A stretch of DNA of 64,000 bases. Origin: Myxococcales bacterium (lineage in GTDB: Bacteria > Myxococcota_A > Polyangia > Palsa-1104 > JAEUJZ01). The stretch lies in the NCBI GenBank assembly GCA_016794365.1, contig JAEUKB010000077.1, positions 62,001 through 126,000 on the forward strand, in the 5' to 3' direction. Positions 51,146-60,055 of the stretch are shown one piece after another. A model generated the notes under the pieces. That model saw nothing but the letters and a program-made list of their open reading frames with translations. It was not told the DNA's origin and made no database searches. The first letter of the stretch is position 1; each line of letters starts with the position of its first letter. A program made the translations under genes and the position numbers.

Positions 51146-52195
51146 ATGCGCCTGCGATCGCTTGGACCCACTTTTGCTTTGCTGGTTGGACTGCTTGGGG
51201 AAGGTCGCTTGCTGGCGCAGCCGAAGATTTGTGGCAATCAAGCCGCACTCGGAAGCTGGAATGTCGATCAGTGTCCGACGCTGCGCGACGATGGACAGGG
51301 TGCGGATGATTTCGCGGGCGATGGCATCTATTCGGTCGAGCTGAGCCTGGATCCAACGTCGCTGCTTGAATACAAAGTGCTGCCGCAAGGAACGTGGGCG
51401 GTGGCGCTCGGTCAGCAAGGAAGCTGTGACGGGAGCGGCAGTCCGACGGGAAATGACACCGCGAACCTGCGTGTGGTCAGGCCAGATGTTCGCCGGGCTG
51501 CGCGCTTTTATTTCGATACCCGAGCGCTGACCGATCCGAGCTATGCGACGGCACCGGGAAATCGATCGTTTGGCGATACGCTGATGATTCGTTCTCCGGC
51601 GGATGCGTGTCCGCGCTGGTTTGTCGTCGGAGACTTCCAAAACTTAGTTGGCGTAAACGGCACAGCGGTCGAGCTGTCGGTGCTCCGTCCCGGTGTCTTG
51701 GTCGGTCGGCACACCGCCAGCAAGTCGCTTCCATCGGGCTGGAAGTGGAAGGTGATGGAACAGGCAGACGCTGGGGCGCGCGAGCTGGGTCCAAGCGGCT
51801 ATGCGTCCGCTCCGTGCTCGACGCCGAGCGCCGCCATGTCACAGGCTGTTTCCGTCGGTGACACGATTTACTTTGTGGTCGATACGCGAACGGGACGGCT
51901 GCAAGCGGTGGTGTCTGGATCGCCGCTCGATGGCTTTGCGCCCGACGGAACGCCACTTTGTCCGACGCTGCCAGTTGTTGACATGGCTGGCTCAGTGCCC
52001 GATCTGGCTGGTTCGACTGCGGATCTCGCTGCGCTCGATGGTTCCGTCGCTGGAGACGCTGGATCTGGTCGTCCGCTGCCGGGCATTCACTGCGACTGTC
52101 AAATCGGACGCGCACCGAGAGAAGATCGTCACGTTTGGCTGGCTGCGCTGTCGTTTCTGTCCTTGGTTCTGCTGCGCCGTCGTCGAGTGCTGTAA
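51146..52195 (+). CDS. Secreted protein with MYXO-CTERM-like tail
   Basis: The ATG at 51146 follows accB by 5 nt (349 residues). After a signal peptide (about 1-24) there are beta-rich domains (about 25-130 has carbohydrate-module-like strands, NQAALGSWNVDQCP) and Asp/Ala-rich linkers (about 275-310, DMAGSVPDLAGSTADLAA). The C-terminus has a CDCQ segment, a hydrophobic helix (LAALSFLSLVLL) and RRRR, which is the MYXO-CTERM-like surface-sorting layout. The function is unknown. Confidence 0.75.
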   Translation: MRLRSLGPTFALLVGLLGEGRLLAQPKICGNQAALGSWNVDQCPTLRDDGQGADDFAGDGIYSVELSLDPTSLLEYKVLPQGTWAVALGQQGSCDGSGSPTGNDTANLRVVRPDVRRAARFYFDTRALTDPSYATAPGNRSFGDTLMIRSPADACPRWFVVGDFQNLVGVNGTAVELSVLRPGVLVGRHTASKSLPSGWKWKVMEQADAGARELGPSGYASAPCSTPSAAMSQAVSVGDTIYFVVDTRTGRLQAVVSGSPLDGFAPDGTPLCPTLPVVDMAGSVPDLAGSTADLAALDGSVAGDAGSGRPLPGIHCDCQIGRAPREDRHVWLAALSFLSLVLLRRRRVL

Positions 52196-52595
52196 ACCCA
52201 CCTGATCCGCTGTTGCGTGCTGCGACGGCTCCTTCGCGCTCTTCGCGCTGTTTCGGACACAACCCGTTCTGCCCTGCTCATGAAAGACAGCCTGCGTCGC
52301 TGTGCGGAGAGGTCGCAGCTTGTCGCTGATGGTCCACCCTTGTCTGTATTGTTTTGTAATTAAAAGTACAGTTTAGATCCTCGGCACAGCGACGAGACAA
52401 ACACGGCAGCGGACAGAATCGTAAGTCTGGTTTCGTCGGAACACTCGCCATGTCAAGCGCTTGGCTGGCTAACCTGCGATGCAGACTATCGAAACCGGCT
52501 TTTATATTTGAAAATTTAGTGTGTATTGGTTTACAAAAATTACACGGTCCTAAGATGGACTGAACCTATCGCTTGCGCCCGTAAGGAGGCTCTTT
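52196..52595 (+). promoter_or_regulatory. AT-rich upstream region of the DUF11 gene
   Basis: No gene is seen in these 400 nt. A possible promoter is TTGGTT (52527-52532) with TAAGAT (52551-52556) 18 nt apart. A strong AAGGAGG at 52583-52589 lies 6 nt before the ATG at 52596. The region 52330-52560 is far lower in GC than its surroundings. Confidence 0.45.
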
Positions 52596-55034
52596 ATGAA
52601 GTTCCTTGATCGGTCTGGCCGTCGCCCGTGGGCAAGACTGCCGCTTGCAATTGCCTTGTCAGCGCTGGCCTTGGCTGCTGCTACCGACGCCGAGGCGGAT
52701 CCGAGGCTCCGTTACCAGATCGACCAGCGCGGCGACATGATCCTGATTGGCAACACGATCGGCTTCGACTGTCGCCCGGGAATTCCTCGGCCCATCGTCG
52801 GAACCGTCGATACCGCAAGCTGTGGAACCAACATCGAAGACTCCTCAGCGGATGTGTGGTGGCGCGACGATGCGGAAACCGGATCAGCGACGGGAAATAC
52901 CACGATCAAGCCGATAGAAGCTCGATCGACGGCGTTTTTGAAGATTCCCGACGGAGCGAAGATTACGTACGCACGGCTGTACTGGGCTGGTTCGCATGAA
53001 GAGAGCAGTCCTCCCGACGGGAAAGTGGTGATCGAGCGACCGGGACAGCCGCCGCTGATGTTGGTGGCCGGAATGGCCGATACCGATCGCAGCTACACGG
53101 GCGGCAAGAGCTATCAGTCGTCGGCGGAAGTGACCGGATTTTTGCAGCAGTACGGCTCGGGTGCGTATCGCGTGACGGGCGTTCCGAGGATGCAAGCGGC
53201 GAACACGAACTCCGACGTGAACTACGCGGTGTGGTCGCTGGTGGTGTTCTATCAAAAAGACGGAATGCCGATTCGCAACCTGACGCTGTGGGACGGACTG
53301 ACCGGCGTGATCGGTGGCACCAAAGCGAACGTGAACCTGTCGGGCTTTCGCGTGCCAGTCGGTGTGAAGGTCGATGCGAAGCTCGGGCTGATTGCATACG
53401 AAGGAGATCACGACTACGACGGAGACTCGCTGTCGTTTAACGGAACGCGGCTCGTCGATGGAACCTCGGGATCGGACAACAACTTCTTCAACAGCAGTCG
53501 CACGTATCTGGGTCAGGTTCAGACGCAGCCGGGAGACCTGCCGCAGCTGAGCGGTGAGCCGGGCAGCATGGTCGGTCTGGACCTCGATGTCGTCGATATT
53601 TCGTCGTATCTGAAGGCAAATGACACGCAGGCGACGCTGGCGATCGAGTCCACGAAGGAAGACATCGTGCTGCTCGGTGCGGTGGCGACGTCGATCAACA
53701 GCACCAAGCCGATCATCGAGACGATCCTGACCTATCCGCAGGGTGTGAGCACCAAGCCGGGGGATGTGATCGAGCTGACCTCGACGACGCGTAACATCGG
53801 CGATGCCCCGGGTGGCGATCTTGTCATCGAGCAGAAGCTACCGCCGGGGCTGACGTATGTTCCCGACTCGGTGCGGATGTATGTTCCGACGGATACGGGC
53901 ATAAACGGTGGCAAGACCGACAAGCCGGGCGACGATCAAGTGGACTGGGATCCGCTGACGGGGACGCTGCGCATCCGCATTGGAAAAGGCGCAACCTCGA
54001 CGAAGGGTGGAACGATCGATCCGGGCGATGCTCCGGTGATTGTGAAGTACCAGGTTCGTATCGACGATCGCGCGACGGGAGACTTGCCGATTCAGAGCAC
54101 GACGACGGCGACTCCGGTGGGTGGTGTGAACTCGGGTCCGATTCCGTTTCCGTCGGGAAATGGCGTGACGCCGAATGCTCCGACGATTGTTGTGGTTCCG
54201 CCGTGTGTCAGCAACGACGACTGTAGTCCTGGCGCGCCGGTGTGCGACAAAAAGAGCGGAACCGCGCGCTGCACCGATGTCTGTGACAGCGACGTAGACT
54301 GCCAAGGAACTCCGGGTGGAACCGAGGTCTGCTCGACGGCGAAAAAGTGTGTTCAGTGTAGCTCGGGCACCAGCGCGGCGTGCGTTTCGTCGGGTCCGGG
54401 CAATCAGTGCATCAATCCTGGCTTCTGTGGCTGCAACACCGACGCAGACTGTGGAGGTCGCACCTGCGATGTGGTGACGCACCTGTGTCCGAAGCCGGAC
54501 ATTGACCTGTCGGTGTCGGTGCAGCATGAGCCGCAAGCTGCGCGTCAAGATACGCCGCTCGTCTATGCTGTGACGGCGAAGAACCAAAGCACCATCGCGG
54601 ACTCGGGTCCAGTGCGCGTGTCGTTCGAGGTCGATCGCGGTGGTGTCGTCGATAAGCTGAGCGCACAGCCAGGCTGGCGCTGCTCGCTGGTGGATCAGAA
54701 GGTGAGCTGTCTGCGCTATCGACCGCTTCAGCCCGGTGAATCGACGCAGGTTGTGACGGTCACGGTGGTGCCAAGTCCGATGGCTGTGAGTGATCCTCCG
54801 TCGGTGACGATCAAAGCAACGGTGGCTTCGGATAGCTCGACGGATCCCAGCCCCGGTGACAACACGGTGATCGAGACGACAGAGCTTGGCATCTTGCGCG
54901 TTGCGGGTGGCGGTCTGGGCTGCTCGACGGCGCAGAGTGGCTCAGCGAGTGGTCTGTCTGGGCTGGCGACGGCGGCGCTGTTGTCGCTGCTCGGTGTGCT
55001 GCGGCTGCGGCGACGGGCCAAGTCCAGCCACTAA
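52596..55034 (+). CDS. Large surface protein with DUF11 repeats and MYXO-CTERM tail
   Basis: The 812-residue protein has a signal peptide (about 1-34). An N-terminal domain (35-385) of unknown type is followed by a DUF11-like beta-sandwich (about 390-500, IELTSTTRNIGDAPGGDLVIEQKLP is its core, given here in part). A Cys-rich segment (about 535-630, with CxxxxDC repeats such as CVSNDDCSPGAPVC) follows, then a second DUF11-like domain (about 632-755). The C-terminus is GGGLGCSTAQ, a hydrophobic helix and RLRRRAK, a MYXO-CTERM-like tail. It is probably anchored on the surface. Confidence 0.85.
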   Translation: MKFLDRSGRRPWARLPLAIALSALALAAATDAEADPRLRYQIDQRGDMILIGNTIGFDCRPGIPRPIVGTVDTASCGTNIEDSSADVWWRDDAETGSATGNTTIKPIEARSTAFLKIPDGAKITYARLYWAGSHEESSPPDGKVVIERPGQPPLMLVAGMADTDRSYTGGKSYQSSAEVTGFLQQYGSGAYRVTGVPRMQAANTNSDVNYAVWSLVVFYQKDGMPIRNLTLWDGLTGVIGGTKANVNLSGFRVPVGVKVDAKLGLIAYEGDHDYDGDSLSFNGTRLVDGTSGSDNNFFNSSRTYLGQVQTQPGDLPQLSGEPGSMVGLDLDVVDISSYLKANDTQATLAIESTKEDIVLLGAVATSINSTKPIIETILTYPQGVSTKPGDVIELTSTTRNIGDAPGGDLVIEQKLPPGLTYVPDSVRMYVPTDTGINGGKTDKPGDDQVDWDPLTGTLRIRIGKGATSTKGGTIDPGDAPVIVKYQVRIDDRATGDLPIQSTTTATPVGGVNSGPIPFPSGNGVTPNAPTIVVVPPCVSNDDCSPGAPVCDKKSGTARCTDVCDSDVDCQGTPGGTEVCSTAKKCVQCSSGTSAACVSSGPGNQCINPGFCGCNTDADCGGRTCDVVTHLCPKPDIDLSVSVQHEPQAARQDTPLVYAVTAKNQSTIADSGPVRVSFEVDRGGVVDKLSAQPGWRCSLVDQKVSCLRYRPLQPGESTQVVTVTVVPSPMAVSDPPSVTIKATVASDSSTDPSPGDNTVIETTELGILRVAGGGLGCSTAQSGSASGLSGLATAALLSLLGVLRLRRRAKSSH

Positions 55035-55109
55035 CTGTCCGGCAATGAGAACACGTCGCGTCATTGCTTCGTCGGTGACGCGGTGGCGAAAAGGATGATG
55101 GAGGCAGCT

Positions 55110-56993
55110 GTGCGACCTCTTTTGCAATGCTCGCTGTTTGCTTTTCTGGCGCTCTCGCTCGTCGCGGGGACCGATGCCCAGGCTCAGTCTCAGCCCAATG
55201 TGGGCTATCAGCTCAATCGCTACGAGCCGACTGCCGCCGGTGAGTGGTCGTTCGCGGTCGAGCATCCCTGGTATTCGTCCACGCGTCGCTTCGCCGTCGG
55301 TCTGACGCTGAACTATGCGCATCAGCCACTTGTGCTGGGTTACAAAGACAGCTCGGGATTTACCCAGACGCAGTCGCTGGTGACGCACCAGCTGATCGGG
55401 CACCTGGATGTCGCGGGATCGTTTCTGGACCGCGTGCTGGTGACGGCGTCTTTGCCGGTGGTGATGCTGAGCCAAGGCTCGCTCATCGACAAGTCGCCGG
55501 GCGAAGGTAGCTTTTCCGTCGGTGATCCTCGCGTTGGAGCCCTGGCTCGCATCTACGGACAGCCGGGCAAAAGTACGTGGTCGGTGAGCGCCGGGCTGGA
55601 TCTGTGGATTCCGCTGCGTGGAATCACCGATTCGCTGCCGTCGATCGTGAGCGATCAGTCGGTGCGCGTGCTGCCCAAAGTGGTGTTCGCCGGGGTGTGG
55701 CGCAAGCTCTTGTGGTCAGGCAGCCTCGGTGCGTTCATTCGTCCCGAAGCACAGACCAAGCTGCCGCAGGAATGGTCGTCGATCGAAGCCGGTCGCGCTG
55801 CGTCAGAGCTTCAGCTCGGGCTGCGTGCGCTGTACTTCGATCAGCCTCGGCGCTTTGCCGTCGGTCCCGAGCTGCTGTTTTCATCGGCGCTGGCGGGACG
55901 CGACAGCTTCTCTCGCTACGGAACCAGCCTGGAGACGCTGCTCACCGGGCACTACAACATCAAAGACATGATCCAAGTCGGTGCTGCGATCGGCTTGGGC
56001 TTTGTGCGTCAGCCGGGAACGCCCGATGTGCGCGGCGTGCTGCGGATTGCTTATGCTCCGACGACGAAGCAAGAACCCGATGGAGACGGCGACGGAATCA
56101 TCGACAAGTACGATGCGTGTCCGACGGAACGTGGCGTCAGCAGTCGAGATCCGAAAAAGCATGGCTGTCCCGTCGAATCTGATCGCGATGGCGATGGAGT
56201 TCCCGATAAGGCTGATCTCTGTCCCGATGTCGCCAAGGGGGCTGCGCCTGATCCGGATCGACTCGGCTGTCCGCTGCCTGAAAAAGTCCAGCCAGAGCCC
56301 GATCGTGACGGCGACGGAGTTCCCGATCGCAACGATCAGTGCCCGTCGGAACCGCAAGGCACTTCGCCCGATCCCGCGCGACTGGGCTGCCCAGCGTCGG
56401 ATAGCGACAAGGACGGCGTGCTCGATCCGGTCGATCAATGTCTGTTCGAGCCAGCCGGTGTCAGTCCCGATCCGAACCGTCCGGGTTGCCCGCTCGCGGA
56501 CAAAGATCGCGATCAGATCCCGGATTCCCAAGATGCATGCCCCGACAAGGCCGGTGCGCCGCATCCTGACAAAAAGCGTCACGGCTGCCCGAGCGTCGTC
56601 GAGATTCGAGGCTGTCAGCTTGTGATCCTTCAGCCGATCCAGTTCAAGCCAAACAGCGACATCATCAATGAAAAGGTGAGCGGCAAGGTCTTGGCTGCCG
56701 TCGCTGATGCGCTCAAAGCGTCACCGAGCATCAAGCGGATGCGCATCGAAGGTCACACCGACTCGCAGTGCCCGGCGAAGTTCAAAAAGACCTGCAAGTC
56801 CTACAACCAGGATCTGTCGGAACGTCGCGTCGGCAGCGTGCGCAAGTGGCTCATCAAGAGCGGCATCGAAGAAGGTCGCTTGGAAGGCAAAGCCTACGGT
56901 CAAGAAAAGCCGATTGCGCCGAACACTCCGGCGGGCTGGGGCAAAAACCGTCGCGTCGAGTTCCATCTGCCCGACTGCGCAGGCGGAAACTAA
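55110..56993 (+). CDS. OmpA-family protein with thrombospondin type 3 repeats
   Basis: The GTG at 55110 with GGAGG 5 nt upstream gives 627 residues and a clean signal peptide. A beta-barrel-like domain (about 30-320) leads to 6 calcium-binding type 3 repeats (DGDGDGIIDKYDACP, DRDGDGVPDKADLCP and similar; about 325-495). A C-terminal OmpA peptidoglycan-binding domain follows (about 505-627, IEGHTDSQCPAKF and LSERRVGSVRKWL). It tethers the outer membrane to the wall. It follows the DUF11 gene closely. Confidence 0.9.
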   Translation: MRPLLQCSLFAFLALSLVAGTDAQAQSQPNVGYQLNRYEPTAAGEWSFAVEHPWYSSTRRFAVGLTLNYAHQPLVLGYKDSSGFTQTQSLVTHQLIGHLDVAGSFLDRVLVTASLPVVMLSQGSLIDKSPGEGSFSVGDPRVGALARIYGQPGKSTWSVSAGLDLWIPLRGITDSLPSIVSDQSVRVLPKVVFAGVWRKLLWSGSLGAFIRPEAQTKLPQEWSSIEAGRAASELQLGLRALYFDQPRRFAVGPELLFSSALAGRDSFSRYGTSLETLLTGHYNIKDMIQVGAAIGLGFVRQPGTPDVRGVLRIAYAPTTKQEPDGDGDGIIDKYDACPTERGVSSRDPKKHGCPVESDRDGDGVPDKADLCPDVAKGAAPDPDRLGCPLPEKVQPEPDRDGDGVPDRNDQCPSEPQGTSPDPARLGCPASDSDKDGVLDPVDQCLFEPAGVSPDPNRPGCPLADKDRDQIPDSQDACPDKAGAPHPDKKRHGCPSVVEIRGCQLVILQPIQFKPNSDIINEKVSGKVLAAVADALKASPSIKRMRIEGHTDSQCPAKFKKTCKSYNQDLSERRVGSVRKWLIKSGIEEGRLEGKAYGQEKPIAPNTPAGWGKNRRVEFHLPDCAGGN

Positions 56994-57067
56994 GAACGCT
57001 CGCTGACCGTTCCTTCTTCCTGATTCCGCGCTTTCCTTTCCCCAAAAGTTCCTGATACTTGCCGGCC

Positions 57068-58282
57068 ATGCAGTCGGTCCGGCGAGTCGTGGTCGTCTCC
57101 GCGCTCGGTTACTTCGTCGATGTTCTCGATCTGTTCTTGTTTAACGTCGTTCGGCAGCCGAGCCTGCGCGATCTCGGGGTCACAAGCGCCGATTCGATGC
57201 TGTGGGGCTTGCGACTGCTCAATGCGCAGATGATCGGTGTGCTGATCGGTGCGTTTGTGTGGGGAATGCTCGGGGATCGGCTCGGACGGCTGCGCGCGCT
57301 GTACGGATCGATCTTGCTCTATTCGCTCGGGACGCTGGCCAATGGGCTGGTCGGATCGGTCGGTGCGTATGCCGCGTGTCGGTTTCTGTCGGGACTTGGA
57401 CTCGCGGGGGAACTCGGAGCCGCCGTCACGCTCGTGAGTGAGACGCTGCCGCAATCGCAGCGCGGGCTGGGAACCACGATCGTCGCTGGCTTCGGTCTGT
57501 GCGGAGGCGTCGTCGCCGCGATCCTGGCCGAGCATCTGCCGTGGCGAACCTGTTACATCATCGGGGGACTGTCGGGACTGCTGCTTTTGCTGTTGCGTGT
57601 GACGCTGACCGAGCCCGCGCTGTTTGTCGTGGCCCAAAAGCAGTCCGTTTCACGCGGTAGCTTGCGGCTTTTGTTTGCAAGTTCTCGACGGAGACGACTG
57701 TTTGGTAAGCTGATGCTCATCGGGCTTCCCGTCTGGTTTATCGCAGGCATCGTGATTGCGTTTTCCCCGGAAGTGGCGAAGGCGCTGGGAACCTCTGGCG
57801 TTACCGCTGCGCGCGCCGTGCTCTGTTCCTACATTGGCGTCGCCATCGGAGACTTGCTCTGTGGTCTGCTCTCTCAGCTTTTGCGCAGTCGTCGTCGTGC
57901 GATGCTTTTCTCGCTCGGGTTTCTGGCAACCGGACTGTGGCTTCTGCTGCGTCAGCGCGAGCTGTCCGTCAGCGCCTATTACTGGGCGGCATTTGGACTC
58001 GGGCTTTCGACGGGATACTGGGCAGTGCTCGTGACGACGGCAGCGGAGCAGTTTGGCACCAACCTTCGCGCGACGGTGACGACCACGATTCCCAACTTGG
58101 TGCGCGCCGTGGTGATTCCGCTCAGCTTGCTCTATCAGCGCCTTCTTCCGTCGTGGGGAATCATTGAAACGGTGCGCTGGCTTGGGCTTGGCTGCGTCGG
58201 GCTCGCGGTGTGGGCGATCTGGACCTTGCCCGAAAGTTATCATCGCGAGCTTGCGTTTCTTGAACAGGAACCGTCACCATAG
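57068..58282 (+). CDS. Major facilitator superfamily transporter
   Basis: The ATG at 57068 gives 404 residues with 12 predicted membrane helices. GMLGDRLGRLRAL is the loop 2-3 signature of the MFS (GxxxDRxGRR), and ELGAAVTLVSETLP resembles sugar-phosphate/aromatic-acid:proton symporters. A second GLLSQLLRSRRR occurs at loop 8-9. No substrate is suggested by its neighbours, an SDR gene 31 nt later. Confidence 0.82.
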   Translation: MQSVRRVVVVSALGYFVDVLDLFLFNVVRQPSLRDLGVTSADSMLWGLRLLNAQMIGVLIGAFVWGMLGDRLGRLRALYGSILLYSLGTLANGLVGSVGAYAACRFLSGLGLAGELGAAVTLVSETLPQSQRGLGTTIVAGFGLCGGVVAAILAEHLPWRTCYIIGGLSGLLLLLLRVTLTEPALFVVAQKQSVSRGSLRLLFASSRRRRLFGKLMLIGLPVWFIAGIVIAFSPEVAKALGTSGVTAARAVLCSYIGVAIGDLLCGLLSQLLRSRRRAMLFSLGFLATGLWLLLRQRELSVSAYYWAAFGLGLSTGYWAVLVTTAAEQFGTNLRATVTTTIPNLVRAVVIPLSLLYQRLLPSWGIIETVRWLGLGCVGLAVWAIWTLPESYHRELAFLEQEPSP

Positions 58283-58312
58283 CTGCGATTTCTCTCGGAG
58301 ATTTGCACCGCC

Positions 58313-59188
58313 ATGAGTCAGCCCATGAGTCAGCCCGTGAGCCTGCGCGACAAAGTCTGTCTGATCACCGGCCCGACCCAAGGAATTGGTCTGGCCGCCA
58401 CGCAGGCGATTGCGAAGCTCGGACCGAAGCTGGTCTTGGTGGTTCGCGACGCCAAGCGAGGCCGCGAGCTCGTCGAAGCGCTGCGCATCCAAGGAAACCC
58501 GAACGTCGAGCTGCTCGTCGGAGATTTATCGGTTCAAGCCGATGTTCGTCGCGTCGCTGCCGAGTTTCTGTCCCGTCACGATCGGCTGCACCTGTTGGTG
58601 AACAACGCGGGTGCCATCTTCATGCAGCGTCAGACCTCACGCGATGGGCTGGAGATGACGTTTGCGCTCAATCACCTCGGCTACTTTTTGCTGACCAACT
58701 TGCTGCGCGATGTCCTCGTGCAGAGCGCACCGGCCCGCATCGTCAACGTCGCATCCCGAGCCCACGTTCGCGGCACCATCGCGTTTGATGACTTGCAAGC
58801 GACGCGCTCGTACAGCGGCTGGTCAGCCTATAGTCAGTCCAAGCTCGCCAACATCTTGTTTACCCGCGAGCTGGCCCGGCGCTTACAAGGTACGGGCGTG
58901 ACCTGCAACTGCTTACATCCCGGCGTGGTCAGTACCGGCTTTGGCAAAAACGACAGCGGCTGGATGCGCTGGGTGGTTCGGATGGCGGCTCCATTTTTGC
59001 GTAGCCCGGAACAAGGCGCAGCGACCACCATTTTTTTGGCCACCAGCCCAGCGGTGGAAGGCGTCACCGGAGCGTATTTTTCCGACTGCAAAGAGCGAGA
59101 GCCTTCCAAAGAAGCGCGCGATCCCAAGGTGGCCGAGCGGTTGTGGCAAGTCAGCGAGCAGCTCACCGGACTTGGCAAAGACTCTTGA
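58313..59188 (+). CDS. Short-chain dehydrogenase/reductase
   Basis: The 291-residue protein has the classical SDR motifs: TGPTQGIG (TGxxxGIG) near residue 19, NNAG near residue 96, catalytic Ser in VNVASRAH and YSQSK (YxxxK) near residue 176. The layout resembles retinol dehydrogenase-like and WW-domain oxidoreductases (HPGVVSTGFG). Cofactor choice and substrate cannot be told. The rplU promoter begins in its last codons. Confidence 0.88.
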   Translation: MSQPMSQPVSLRDKVCLITGPTQGIGLAATQAIAKLGPKLVLVVRDAKRGRELVEALRIQGNPNVELLVGDLSVQADVRRVAAEFLSRHDRLHLLVNNAGAIFMQRQTSRDGLEMTFALNHLGYFLLTNLLRDVLVQSAPARIVNVASRAHVRGTIAFDDLQATRSYSGWSAYSQSKLANILFTRELARRLQGTGVTCNCLHPGVVSTGFGKNDSGWMRWVVRMAAPFLRSPEQGAATTIFLATSPAVEGVTGAYFSDCKEREPSKEARDPKVAERLWQVSEQLTGLGKDS

Positions 59189-59212
59189 CAGCGACGTCGG
59201 GTTCAATAGACT
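59185..59212 (+). promoter_or_regulatory. Sigma-70-type promoter of rplU-rpmA-obgE
   Basis: TTGACA (59185-59190) and TAGACT (59207-59212) lie 16 nt apart, a nearly ideal sigma-70 promoter. The start site should be near 59219, leaving a leader of about 112 nt before the rplU ATG. Confidence 0.75.
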
Positions 59213-59244
59213 GCCCACTTACCGCCTTGATTTTACAGGGCTTT

Positions 59245-59288
59245 TTGGTGTTGGCGCCCGGTACCGCGTCGTCGCCAAAGCTCACCAA
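59245..59288 (+). ncRNA. Candidate structured leader of the L21 operon
   Basis: TTGGTG (59245-59250) pairs with CACCAA (59283-59288) and TTGGCG (59251-59256) with CGCCAA (59273-59278); together a 12-bp stem with a 4-nt bulge. The 16-nt loop contains CGGTACCG. This is a candidate ribosomal-protein autoregulatory leader; similar L21 leaders are known in other phyla. Confidence 0.45.
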
Positions 59289-59330
59289 CAAGCAACAGAT
59301 CGCCATCTCGTGTAAGGAGCTGGTTTACAC

Positions 59331-59639
59331 ATGTACGCAGTGATTGAGACCGGTGGAAAGCAGTATCGGGTCCAAAAAGGTGACCTTGTTCGCGTCGAAA
59401 AGCTCGCCGCCACCAGCGGTGACAAGATTACCTTCCCGGTGTTGCTCGTGGCCGACGGAACCAACGTGAAAGTTGGTCAGCCGACGGTTGCTGCCGCCGA
59501 GGTCGTCGCGACCGTGCAAGGCAATGAGAAGGGCAAAAAGCTCATTGTCTTCAAGTACCGTCGCCGCAAGGGCTACCGCCGCAAGAACGGACACCGTCAG
59601 GAATACACGGCGGTTCGTATCGACGAAATCAACGGCTAG
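59331..59639 (+). CDS. rplU: 50S ribosomal protein L21
   Basis: The 102-residue protein begins with the diagnostic MYAVIETGGKQYRVQKGD and ends with YRRKNGHRQEYTAVRID-like residues. L21 binds 23S rRNA near L20. The Shine-Dalgarno AAGGAG is 11 nt upstream, longer than usual. It is the first gene of the conserved rplU-rpmA-obgE operon, under the promoter at 59185-59212 and a possible structured leader. Confidence 0.97.
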   Translation: MYAVIETGGKQYRVQKGDLVRVEKLAATSGDKITFPVLLVADGTNVKVGQPTVAAAEVVATVQGNEKGKKLIVFKYRRRKGYRRKNGHRQEYTAVRIDEING

Positions 59640-59644
59640 TGTCG

Positions 59645-59669
59645 GCTGCGCTGCGATGTTTGGCGCAGC
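59645..59669 (+). other. Hairpin between rplU and rpmA
   Basis: GCTGCGC (59645-59651) pairs with GCGCAGC (59663-59669) over an 11-nt loop. No U-tract follows, so it may be an RNA-processing or stability element rather than a terminator. Confidence 0.4.
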
Positions 59670-59697
59670 GCGCGATTAGCGATTACAGGGAACTTCG

Positions 59698-59982
59698 ATG
59701 GCTCATAAAAAAGGTCAAGGCTCCAGCCGAAACGGTCGTGATTCAAACCCGAAGATGCGCGGCGTCAAGCGCTTCGACGGTGAAGCGGTCACGGCGGGAA
59801 ACATCCTGGTTCGTCAGGTTGGCACTGTCTATCATCCCGGTCGCAATGTCGGCCTCGGACGTGACTACACGCTGTTCGCGCTGATCGACGGCAAGGTCAA
59901 GTTCGAGACGGTGCGTGGCAACCGCTCGCGCGTGTCGGTGCTGCCGGTGCAGAACGCCGACGGCTCTGCTTCTGCTAGCTAA
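59698..59982 (+). CDS. rpmA: 50S ribosomal protein L27
   Basis: The 94-residue protein opens with MAHKKGQGSSRNGRDSNPK, the L27 N-terminus that reaches towards the peptidyl-transferase centre, and contains GVKRFDGE. There is no N-terminal extension of the Firmicutes type, so no protease processing is expected. It follows rplU by 58 nt, with a hairpin in between. Confidence 0.97.
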   Translation: MAHKKGQGSSRNGRDSNPKMRGVKRFDGEAVTAGNILVRQVGTVYHPGRNVGLGRDYTLFALIDGKVKFETVRGNRSRVSVLPVQNADGSASAS

Positions 59983-59995
59983 GCAAAGCTCTCCT

Positions 59996-60021
59996 GTGCG
60001 ACTTCGGTCGCGCTTCTTTCC
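59996..60021 (+). terminator. UUCG hairpin with a short U-rich tail between rpmA and obgE
   Basis: GTGCGAC-TTCG-GTCGCGC forms a 7-bp stem with a UUCG tetraloop (59996-60013) followed by TTCTTTCC. This could be a partial terminator that lowers obgE expression relative to the ribosomal proteins. Confidence 0.5.
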
Positions 60022-60055
60022 ATCCGGCTGATCAAGCTGGCCGGGCCGTAAATTC

